From Eledone cirrhosa (Eukaryota > Mollusca > Cephalopoda > Octopoda > Eledonidae), in contig OZ024740.1 in NCBI GenBank assembly GCA_964016885.1, forward strand, positions 201,989,696 to 202,053,695: a stretch of 64,000 bases of DNA, written 5' to 3'. Shown here piece by piece: positions 43,109 to 55,700 of this stretch. Within the stretch, counting starts at the first letter, position 1. Each line of letters starts with the position of its first letter. The position numbers and the translations under genes are program-made. Below the pieces are notes generated by a model. The model searched no databases. It saw only the letters and a list, made by a program, of their open reading frames with translations, and was not told the DNA's origin.

Positions 43109-44701
43109 CTGTCTAATTTACACACTGTCTAATATACACACTCTCTAATATACACTGTCTAATATACACACTGTCTAATATACACACTGTCTAATATACA
43201 CTGTCTTATATACACACTGTTTAATATACACACTGTCTAATATATGCACTGTCTAATATACACACTGTCTAATATACACACTGTCTAATATACACTTTTT
43301 AATATACACACTGTCTAATATATAGCCACTTTCTAATATATACACTGTCTAATATATACACTGTCTAATATATACACTGTCTAATATACACACTGACTAA
43401 TATACACACTGTCAATATACACACTGTCCAATATACACACTGTCTAATATACACACTGTCTAATATATACAATGTATAATATACACACTGTCTAATATAT
43501 ACACTGTCTAATATACACAATGTCTAATATACACACTGTCTAATATACATTGTCTAACATACTCACTGTCTAATATATACACTGTCTAATATATACACTG
43601 TCTAACATACACGCTGTCTAATATATACACTGTCTAATATACACTCTGTCTAATATACACACTGTCTGATATACACTGTCTAATATACACACTGTCTAAT
43701 ATATACACTTTCTAATATACACACTGTCTAATATATACACTGTCTAATATATACAGTGTCTATTACACACACTGTCTAATATACACACTGTCCAATATAC
43801 ACACTATCTAATATACACACTGTCAAATATATACACTGTCTAATATACAGACTGTCTAATATACACTGTCTAATATACAAACTGTTTAATATAAACACTG
43901 TCTAATATACACACTGTCTAATATACACACTGTCTAATGTATACACTGTCTAATATACACACTGCCTAATATGCACTCTCTAATATACACACTGTTTAAT
44001 ATAAACACTGTCTAATATACACTATCTAATATATGCAATGTCTAATATATACTCTGCCTAATATATACACTGTCTAATATATACACCGTCTAATTTATAC
44101 ACTGTCTAATATACACACAATGTCTAATATACACTGTCTAATTCACACACTGTCTAATATACACACTGTTTAATATACACTGTCTAATATACACACTGTC
44201 TAATATACACACTGTCTAATATACACTGTCTAATATACACACTGTCTAATATACACACTGTCTAATATACACACTGTCTAATATATACACTGTCTAATAT
44301 ACACACTGTCTAATATACACTGTCTAATTCACACACTGTCTAATATATACACTGTCTAATATACACTGTCTAATTTACACACTGTCTAATATACACACTC
44401 TCTAATATACACTGTCTAATATACACACTGTCTAATATACACACTGTCTAATATACACTGTCTTATATACACACTGTTTAATATACACACTGTCTAATAT
44501 ATGCACTGTCTAATATACACTGTCTAATTCACACACTGTCTACTATACACACTGTCTAATATACACTGTCTAATATACACTGTCTAATATACACGCTGTC
44601 TAATATACACACTGTATAATATACACACTATCTAATATACAGTGTGTAATGTATACACTGTCTAATATACACACTGTCTAATATATACACTGTCTAATAT
44701 A
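43109..44701. repeat. Minisatellite array 2
   Basis: These units are a copy of array 1 sequence shifted by exactly 1863 bp (AGCCACTTTC at 41461 and 43324; CCCACACCCG at 42841 and 44704). Confidence 0.97.
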
Positions 44702-44971
44702 TTCCCACACCCGAAAACAAAACACCCACAACAAAGAGAAAACACATACCGGAACCACAGACAAAAACAAACACAACACAGGAAAAGTACACATACACTT
44801 ACATAAACGAAGAAAATAGAACACTGATGGAGACCATCAGAAACAACCCTTTGCTCAAAACCGAAGGGAAAACTTTGGATAGCTCCAACAAAAACAAAAA
44901 AATGAACCTAAAACTGATCAGGGTCCCTATAGGAACTTATAGATCCCTAAAAGAAACATTTGTAGAGGACA
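44702..44971 (+). mobile_element. LINE F 5'-edge fragment, satellite-borne duplicate 2
   Basis: This is the second identical-looking copy of the 270-bp ORF1 fragment, 1863 bp after the first and 822 bp before the start of the intact LINE F. Confidence 0.9.
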
Positions 44972-45523
44972 CTGTCTAATTTACACACTGTCTAATATAC
45001 ACACTCTCTAATATACACTGTCTAATATACACACTGTCTAATATACACACTGTCTAATATACACTGTCTTATATACACACTGTTTAATATACACACTGTC
45101 TAATATATGCACTGTCTAATATACACACTGTCTAATATACACACTGTCTAATATACACTGTCTAATTCACACACTGTCTACTATACACACTGTCTAATAT
45201 TCACTGTCTAATATACACTGTCTAATATACACGCTGTCTAATATACACACTGTATAATATACACACTATCTAATATACAGTGTCTAATGTATACACTGTC
45301 TAATATACACACTGTCTAATATACACACTGTCTAATATACACTGTCTAATTCACACACTGTCTACTATACACACTGTCTAATATACACTGTCTAATATAC
45401 ACTGTCTAATATACACGCTGTCTAATATACACACTGTATAATATACACACTATCTAATATACAGTGTGTAATGTATACACTGTCTAATATACACACTGTC
45501 TAATATATACACTGTCTAATATA
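44972..45523. repeat. Minisatellite array 3
   Basis: Units are as above. It contains an internal near-duplicate of about 190 bp (TTCACACACTGTCTACTATA at about 45166 and 45350). Confidence 0.95.
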
Positions 45524-45525
45524 TT

Positions 45526-46008
45526 CCCACTCCCGAAAACAAAACACCCACAACAAAGAGAAAACACATACCGGAACCACAGACAAAAACAAACACAACA
45601 CAGGAAAAGTACACATACACTTACATAAACGAAGAAAATAGAACACTGATGGAGACCATCAGAAACAACCCTTTGCTCAAAACCGAAGGGAAAACTTTGG
45701 ATAGCTCCAACAAAAACAAAAAAATGAACCTAAAACTGATCAGGGTCCCTATAGGAACTTATAGATCCCTAAAAGAAACATTTGTAGAGGACGTGGGGAA
45801 TTACTGCGTGAAACCAATCAACCGCGTTATCTACAAAGGCCTCCCCACCAGAGGCACCCCCACCCAAGTCATCCTCACCCCACCAGACACCCCTTCCCCA
45901 CCAAACATCTCCGTCCCCACCCCGCCAGAAACCACCACCCCACCCAACAACCCATCCCCCACCCTCATGGAAATTGTGCAGCCCGATACCCGGGACGCAG
46001 AGAGGTAA
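45526..46008 (+). pseudogene. ORF1 C-terminal part of LINE F (truncated, open frame)
   Basis: An open frame of 160 codons runs from PTPENKTPTTKRKHIPEP through YINEENRTLMETIRNNPLLK, LIRVPIGTYRSLKETFVEDV and a Pro-rich tail (TPPDTPSPPNISVPTPPETT) to a TAA at 46006. The zinc knuckle and gag core are lost by 5' truncation. The stop is embedded in AGGTAAGT, a perfect splice-donor match. ORF2 starts 24 bases later in the same frame. Confidence 0.82.
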
Positions 46009-46032
46009 GTGCCTTTTCTCTTCAACACCAAC

Positions 46033-49000
46033 ATGGCAATGCTAAGAGTAGGCTGTTTAAATGCGCGTGGCCTGGGCTCAACTTGGAAGAAAGCAATGTT
46101 TCTAAATGACCTCAGGTCACAACGTATAGATGTGATGGTTATTTGCGAGGCCCGGATCAGCAACGTGCGACAGCTGGCCCCCACCTTTGATGACTTTGAG
46201 ATGCACGCATCTCTCTGTCAGCCCGGAGGTGGGGGTGGGGTTGTCGTTCTGCTGCAAAAACATCTGGGTCTCGCAACACAGATGGTACATTTGGACCCGG
46301 AGGGTCAACTAGTGGTTCTGGACCTTGGCAGTGGTGAAGGCGGAGCGTTTAGGTTGGTAGCCGCCTACGGCCCTTTCGGGTCAATGCGGCCGGACTTCTT
46401 CCATCGTCTGGAGACTTTTCTAGGGACCTCCCGCTCCTTGCTATTAGTGGGGGACTGGAATGGTATCCTAGATGCACGCTGGGACTACGTAGGGGCCTGT
46501 CCCGATAGAGAGGGGTGTAATAGCCTCAAAGGGTTAATCGGTCGATTTGACCTGGCCGATAGATATCGACTAGATTTTCCGACTGCTCCAACCTGGACTT
46601 GGGCAAATCGTAGCGGATCATCTAGGTCGTACCTAGATAGGTTCTTAGTTAGAGTTAAGGATAAGGACTTTTTAAGTTGTCCAAAAATGCGCATGGTTGG
46701 CTATTCAGACCACAAGTTAGTGACCTGCATGGTCAACCTTGACAGAACTCATAGACAGGGACCCGGTTACTGGAAGCTCAACTTGTCCTTACCGGCAAGT
46801 AAGGCTTACAGGGAGCGGATTAGCACTTTAGTTAAGGAGCGGTTGACGGGCGCCATCGTCAACAGCAGGTGGTGAGGATCTCTCAAAAGAGAGCTTAGAG
46901 TAGTCTCTATAGAATTTAGTAAGGAGTTAGCCTCAAATAGAAATAGGAAGGAAAGGGAGTTGGTAGATAGTGTAGAAGAGGCAATTAGAAGCGGCGACGT
47001 GGCCAGAGTGCTAGCGTCGAGAACGGCCCTGGGCCAGTTCTTCGACGCGAAACACGAAGGCTGCTTCGTCCGAAGCAAAATACGTGCTCTGGGAAACGAG
47101 GGGACCAAAGCTGTTAGCTGGGCCCGCGTGACAGAAGCCAAAAGAGGGAGCAGATCCACTATCCGGTCTTTGCGCGACCAGGATGGATGGGTGATCCTTG
47201 AACCTAAGCAGATGTGCGAGGCTTTTCAAAAGCACTTTGCCGGATTGTTCGGAAGGGGCGGGGAGCCGGTTGGGGATGTGAACTTCGGTCTATACCTCGA
47301 CGGCCTGCCGCGTCTCTCGGACAGGGAGGCGAAGTCCTGCGAGGAGCCGATTTCAGCCGCTGAGATAGAGGACGTGCTGAGCCAATGCGGCAAACGCAAA
47401 TCCCCGGGTCTCAATGGTCTTCCTTACGAACTATATCTAGCTATGCCGGATTTGTTCCCCGATCTCATCGAGGCGGTCTACTGCAACTGGCAACAGAACG
47501 GGAGAATTCCCTGTGCTGTGACCAAGGGCGTAGTCACGCTAGTGAGGAAGGACGAGAACAAGGGGGACGATATAAATAATTTCAGGCCCATAACTCTGCT
47601 AAATACAGAGTTACAGATTTTGGCCAAGGTGCTAGCAAAGAGGTTGGCGCTTGTCGTGGGCAACCTGGTGGGAGATGCGCAGACATGTGCTATCCCGTCC
47701 AGGTCCATCCACGACAACCTCCACCTCATGCGATACATCATAGAGAGGGTTGGGAACGAATCCGGCTTTGGTGGGGCCCTGATCAACTTGGATCAATCTA
47801 AGGCATTCGATAGGGTCGACCATGGTTACCTGGATGCGGTGCTAGCGGCGGCAGGCTTCGGACCCGTTTTCAGGGGCTGGATCAATGCCATGCACAGCAG
47901 CCGCATCTGCTCTAGAGTCAAGGTGAACGGCTACCTCTCGGAGCCGTTCGAAATCGCGCGGTCCATCCGACAGGGGTGCCCTCTCTCCTCCCTTCTGTAT
48001 GTAATGACTCTAGAGCCACTGCTGCGGAAGTTGGAGTTGTTGCAGGGCATCCCGTTGGAACGAGGATTGCGGAAAGCGGTGTCGGCCTACGCCGACGACG
48101 TAACAGTAATGGTGTCTACGGCCTCGGAAATCGGGGCGATCGGCACCTTACTGGAGGAGTACGAAAGGTTTACAGGGGCTAAGCTGAACCGGGACAAGTC
48201 GATCGGTCTGCAACTCGGCACGTGGAGGGGCAGATTGATGCCCTCCGATGATGTCGTCGGGCGCTGGACGGAGGGCCCGGTGAAGTTGCTCGGGGTCTGG
48301 TTCGGACCAGACCTCCAGGTGGAGAAGAACTGGGGTGAGGTAGCGAACAGGGTATTTGCACTGACCTAGAAGTGGGCCGAGTGCAAACTGTCCCTGAAAG
48401 GTCGGGCGGAGGTGGCGAACACTTATATAGCATCCGTCATCTACAACCGACTGACCGTTGTGCCTTGCCAAAGGGAAAAGCTCGCAAAAATGGAGCGCGC
48501 ACTCTTCCAATTCCTTTGGCAGAAGCGGGCTCCTATGGTGAGGAGATCCATCTGCTGTCAACACCCTTCGAAAGGAGGGCTGGGGATGCCGTGGCTAATG
48601 ATACGTAAACACGCATTAAGGCTACGGCACCTTCAGGTATTCCTCACCGGTCAACCGGTGTGGGCCCCATTTGTGAGGCGAGCCTTTCCCAGACTCGTCT
48701 CACTCACCGAGCTGCAATCCTGGGTCAAGCAAAGACCGAGAAAACTGGGCGCCTGGCACACCGTGTGTGCCCAGGCGCTCACGGCTCTCTGGCAGGCGGA
48801 CCCGGCTGTCAGTGGAGAATCCACTTGTCATTCTATAGAGGGCTGGTGGTTAGCAGGTGCGACGACGCCCTCGGAGAAGCCCTAGACATGGAGGAAGACG
48901 AACTGGCCAACCTGTTCGGTAGGACATTCAGCCCGGAACCACGGATAACTTCCAGAGGTCCCTGGCCTGGCAATGCTCCAGAAGGGCTCTGCCCGTTCGA

Positions 49001-49468
49001 GAAAGGCTCTACAGACACGGGCGCCGGGGTAGGGACCCCTCGAAAAAGATATGTCCCAGATGCGTGTGCGACGAGGAAACCGTTGCACACGCATTGTTAC
49101 ACTGCTCGGGCATTGCCGATCTGTGGGGCTATGTCGAACAACTGCTGTCAAGGGTGGGACCGATCCGGTTGACCACCGAGTCTATTGTAACGATCAAGAC
49201 GCCTCCCCTCTTCAAAAACGAAGGAGAGGTGGTGTTTCTGTGCGTAATAGCCATGGCGAAAGAGGTTGTATGGTGGACGCGTCTGAAAGGACTGAGGTCA
49301 GACACCTTTCTCTCTGGCCAACAACTGGTCCGTTTCTTCCGATATCATTTCGGAAGAAGGATCAGGATGGAGAGAGAGGTGCTGCACCCCAGCCGTTTTT
49401 ATGAAAGATGGGTGAAAGTGGCGAGAATGGCCCGTGTGAATGGGCCTTCACTCTACACCAGACTATAG
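46033..49468 (+). pseudogene. ORF2 (AP endonuclease + RT + finger) of LINE F
   Basis: The ATG at 46033 (MAMLRVGCLNARGLG) opens the endonuclease: NARG, CEARI (catalytic Glu), YGP, GDWNGILDARWDYVG (about 46453) and SDHKLVTCMVN. The frame is single to 48820 apart from TGA at 46873 (SRW then TGA; TGG in relatives) and TAG at 48367 (ALT then TAG; CAG in relatives). RT: SPGLNGLPYELYLAMPDLFP, FRPITLLNTELQILAKVLAK, motif A INLDQSKAFDRVDH (about 47782), motif B IRQGCPLSSLLYVM (about 47968), motif C AYADDVTVMV (about 48085). Frameshifts near 48825 and 48940 precede the finger C-xx-C-VCDEET-x3-H-x3-HC (49052-49100) and the C-terminus GPSLYTRL with a stop at 49466. Total length would be about 1140 residues, usual for Tx1/L1-type ORF2. 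There is no RNase H domain. Confidence 0.9.
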
Positions 49469-49730
49469 GTGAGGAAGATGAAAGACCAAGGGAGCACCCT
49501 CTCTCTGTGCTCCTGAGGAAAAGGGTTGCGCACTTTTTTTCGGGGGTGGGTGCGACCCCCCAAGGCGCCTCTTCTCTATTGAGGATTTTGTTATAAATTT
49601 TATTCTGTTATATTTTATTTTATTTTTATATTTTGTTATTGCCTCCTCCTTATTGAGGACGCCTTGTTTTGTAAACTCCCCCCCATTGTACTTGTCCCAC
49701 TTTTGATGCCCTGGTGGCAAATAAAAGAAA
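49469..49730 (+). other. 3' UTR of LINE F with stem-loops
   Basis: GGGTTGCGCAC (49521) pairs with GTGCGACCC (49549) around T8CGGGGG. CCTCTTCTCTATTGAGGA forms a second small stem. The terminus is AATAAAAGAAA. Confidence 0.55.
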
Positions 49731-52700
49731 CATATCTAATATACACAACGTCTAATATATACACTGTCTAATATATACACTGTCTAATATACACACTGTC
49801 TAATATATACATTGTCTAATATACACACTGTCTAATTTACACACTGTCTAATATATACGCTGCCTAATATACACTGTCTAATATAGACTGTCTAATATAA
49901 ACACTGTCTAATATACACTGTCTAATATATACACTGTCTAATATAGACTGTCTAATATACACACTGTCTATTATACACACACAGTCTAATATACACACTG
50001 TCTAATATACACTGTCTGATATACACACTGTCTAATATACACACTGTCTAATATATACACTGTCTAATATACTCACTGTCTAATATACACACTGTCTAAT
50101 ATACACAAACTGTCTAATATACACACTGTCTAATACGCACACTGTCTAATATACACTGTCTAATATATACACTGTCTAATATAGACTGTCTAATATACAC
50201 ACTGTCTATTATACACACACTGTCTAATATACACGCTGTCTAATATACACACTGTCTAATATATACACTGTCTAATATACTCACTGTCTAATATACACAC
50301 TGTCTAATATACTCAAACTGTCTAATATACACACTGTCCAATATACACACTGTCTAATACACACACTGTCTAATATACACACTGTCTAATAATCACTGTC
50401 TAATATACACACTGTCTAACATACACTGCCTAATAAACACACTGTCTAATATACACACTGTCTAATATATACACTATCTAATATACACACTGTCTAATAT
50501 ATACACTGTCTCATATATATACCGTCTAATTTACACACTGTCTATTATACACACACTGTCTAATATACACACTGTCTAATATCCACTGTCTAATATACAC
50601 TGTCTAATATATACACTGTCTAATATACAATGTAAAATATGTACACTGTCTAATATACACACTGTCTAATATGCACACTGTCTAATATATACACTGTCTA
50701 ATATACACTGTCTAATATATACGCTGTCTCATATATATATACTCTCTAAATTAAACACTGTCTAATATACACACTGTCTAATATACACACTGTCTAATAT
50801 ACACACTGTCTAATATACACACTGTCCAATATATACAATGTATAATATACACTGCCTAATATATACACTGTCTGATATACACACTGTCTAATATATACCC
50901 TGTCTAATATACACAATGTCTAATATACACAGTCTAATATACACTGTCTAATATACACACTGTCTAAAATATACACTGTCTAATATACACACTGTCTAAT
51001 ATATACACTGTCTAATATATACAGTGTCTAGTACACACGCTGTCTAATATACACACTGTCTAATATATACACTGTCTAATATACACACTGTCTAATATAC
51101 ACACTGTCTAATATACACATGTCTAATATATACACTGACTAATATACACACTGTCTAATACACACACTGTCTAATATATACACTGTCTAACATACACTGC
51201 CTAATATACACACTGTCTAATATACACACTGTCTAATATATACACTATCTAATATACACACTGTCTAATATACACACTGTCTCATATATACACTCTCTAA
51301 TATACACACTGTCTAATATACACACTCTCTAATATACACACTGTCTAATATACACACTGTCTAATATATACACTGTCTAATATACACAGTGTCTAATATA
51401 CACTGCCTAATATACACACTGTCTAATATATGCACACTGTCTAATACACACGCTGTGTAATATACACCCTGTCTAATATACAGTTTCTAATACACACACT
51501 GTCTAATACACACACTGTCTAATATACACATTGTCTAATATACAGTTTAATATACAGTGTCTAATACATACACTGTCTAATACACACACTGTCTAATATA
51601 CACACTGTCTAATATACAGTTTAATATACAGTGTCTAATACACACACTGTCTAATATACACGTTGTCTAATATATACACTCTCTAATATATACACTGTCT
51701 AATATACACACTGTCTAATATGCACACTGTCTAATATTCACTGTCTAATATACACACTGTCTAATATGTACAATGTATAATATACACACTGTCTAATATA
51801 TACGCTGTCTAATATACACACTGTCTAATATATACACTGTCTAATATACACAATGTCTAATATACACACTGTCTAATATACACCTGTCTAACATACACAC
51901 TGTCTAATATATACACTGTCTAATACATACACTGTCTAATATACACACTGTCTAATTTACACACTGTGTAATATATGCACTGTCTAATATACACTGTGTA
52001 ATATGCACTGTCTAATATACACACAGTCTAATATTCACACTGTCTAATATATACACAGTCTAATATACACACTGTCTAATATACACAATGTCTAATATAC
52101 ACACTGTCTAATATACACACTGTCTAATATACACACTGTCTAATACACACACTGTCAAATATACACACTGTCTAATATACACACTGTCTAATATACACAC
52201 TGTCCAATATATACAATGTATAATATACACTGCCTAAATATACACTGTCTGATATACACACTGTCTAATATATACCCTGTCTAATATACACAATGTCTAA
52301 TATACACAGTCTAATATACACTGTCTAATATACACACTGTCTAATATATACACTGTCTAATATACACACTATCTAATATATACACTGTCTAAAATATACA
52401 GTGTCTAGTACACACGCTGTCTAATATACACACTGTCTAATATATACACTGTCTAATATACACACTGTCTAATACACACACTGTCTAATATATACACTGT
52501 CTAATATACACATTGTCTAATATATACACTCTCTAATATATACACTGTCTAATATACACACTGTCTAATATGCACACTGTCTAATATACACACTGTCTAA
52601 TATACACATGTCTAATATATACACTGTCTAATATACACAATGTCTAATATACACACTGTCTAATATACACCTGTCTAACATACACACTGTCTAATATATA

Positions 52701-55700
52701 CACTGTCTAATACATACACTGTCTAATATACACACTGTCTAATTTACACACTGTGTAATATATGCACTGTCTAATATACACTGTGTAATATGCACTGTCT
52801 AATATACACACAGTCTAATATTCACACTGTCTAATATATACACTGTCTAATACATACACTGTCTAATATACACACTGTCTAATTTACACACTGTGTAATA
52901 TATGCACTGTCTAATATACACTGTGTAATATGCACTGTCTAATATACACACAGTCTAATATTCACACTGTCTAATATATACACAGTCTAATATACACACT
53001 GTCTAATATACACAATGTCTAATATACACACTGTCTAATATACACACTGTCTAATATACACACTGTCTAATACACACACTGTCAAATATACACACTGTCT
53101 AATATACACACTGTCTAATATACACACTGTCCAATATATACAATGTATAATATACACTGCCTAAATATACACTGTCTGATATACACACTGTCTAATATAT
53201 ACCCTGTCTAATATACACAATGTCTAATATACACAGTCTAATATACACTGTCTAATATACACACTGTCTAATATATACACTGTCTAATATACACACTATC
53301 TAATATATACACTGTCTAAAATATACAGTGTCTAGTACACACGCTGTCTAATATACACACTGTCTAATATATACACTGTCTAATATACACACTGTCTAAT
53401 ACACACACTGTCTAATATATACACTGTCTAATATACACATTGTCTAATATATACACTCTCTAATATATACACTGTCTAATATACACACTGTCTAATATGC
53501 ACACTGTCTAATATACACACTGTCTAATATACACATGTCTAATATATACACTGACTAATATACACACTGTCTAATACACACACTGTCTAATATATACACT
53601 GTCTAATATACACATTGTCTAATATATACACTCTCTAATATATACACTGTCTAATATACACACTGTCTAATATGCACACTGTCTAATATTCACTGTCTAA
53701 TATACACACTGTCTAATATGTACAATGTATTATATACACACTGTCTAATATATACGCTGTCTAATATACACACTGTCTAATATATACACTGTCTAATATA
53801 CACAATGTCTAATATACACACTGTCTAATATACACCTGTCTAATATATACACTGTCTAATACATACACTGTCTAATATACACACACTCTAATTTACACAC
53901 TGTGTAATATATGCACTGTCTAATATACACTGTGTAATATACACTGTCTAATATACACACAGTCTAATATTCACACTGTCTAATATATACACAGTCTAAT
54001 ATACACTCTGTCTAATATATACATTGTCTAATATACACACTGTCTAATATACACTGTTTAATATACACACTGTCTAATATATAGACACTGTCTAATATAT
54101 ACACTGTCTAATATATACACTATCTAATATATACACTGTCTAATATGCACACTGTCTAATATATACACTGTCTAATATACACACTGTCTAATATACACAC
54201 TGTCTAATACATACACTGTCTAATATAGACTGTCTAATACACACACTGTCTAATATACACACTGTCTAATATATACACTGTCTAATATACACACAGTCTA
54301 ATATTCACACTGTCTAATATATACACAGTCTAATATACACACTGTCTAATATATACATTGTCTAATATACACACTGTCTAATATACACTGTTTAATATAC
54401 ACACTGTCTAATATATAGACACTGTCTAATATATACACTGTCTAATATATACACTATCTAATATATACACTGTCTAATATGCACACTGTCTAGTACACAC
54501 ACTGTCTAATGTATATACTGTCTAATATACACACTGTCTAATATATACACTGTGTAATACACACACAGTCTAATATACGCACTCTCTGATATACACACTG
54601 TCTCAGATATACACTGTCTAATATACACACTGTCTAATATACACACTGTCTAATATACACATGTCTAATACACAGACTGTCTAATATACACATTGTCTAA
54701 TATATACACTGTCTAATATATACACTGTCTAATATACACACTGTCTAATATACACACTGTCTAATATATACACTGTCTAATTTACACACTGTCTAATATA
54801 TATACTGCCTAGTATACACTGTCTAATATAGACTATCTAACATACACACTGTCTAATATACACACTGTCTAATATATACACTGTCTAATATATACACTGT
54901 CTAGTATACACACTGTCTATTATACACACACTGTCTAATATATACACTGACTAATATACACACTGTCTAATACACACACTGTCTAATATATACACTGTCT
55001 AATATACACATTGTCTAATATATACACTCTCTAATATATACACTGTCTAATATACACACTCTCTAATATGCACACTGTCTAATATTCACTGTCTAATATA
55101 CACACTGTCTAATATGTACAATGTATAATATACACACTGTCTAATATATACGCTGTCTAATATACACACTGTCTAATATATACACTGTCTAATATACACA
55201 ATGTCTAATACATACACTGTCTAATATACACACACTCTAATTTACACACTGTGTAATATATGCACTGTCTAATATACACTGTGTAATATACACTGTCTAA
55301 TATACACACAGTCTAATATTCACACTGTCTAATATATACATTGTCTAATATACACACTGTCTAATATACACTGTTTAATATACACACTGTCTAATATATA
55401 GACACTGTCTAATATATACACTGTCTAATATATACACTATCTAATATATACACTGTCTAATATGCACACTGTCTAATATATACACTGTCTAATATACACA
55501 CTGTCTAATATACACACTGTCTAATACATACACTGTCTAATATAGACTGTCTAATACACACACTGTCTAATATATACACTGTCTAATATATACACTGTCT
55601 AATATGCACACTGTCTAGTACACACACTGTCTAATGTATACACTGTCTAATATACACACTGTCTAATATATACACTGTGTAATACACACACAGTCTAATA

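Larger units (their letters stand above)
45524..49730 (+). mobile_element. LINE copy F, 5'-truncated in ORF1, best preserved
   Basis: It is inserted in the minisatellite. The 5' edge (CCCACTCCCGAAAAC) joins CTAATATAT, and the 3' end AATAAAAGAAA (49730) joins CATATCTAATATAC. It holds the last 160 codons of ORF1 and the whole ORF2 plus 3' UTR. Only two stops and two frameshifts disturb ORF2. Confidence 0.9.
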
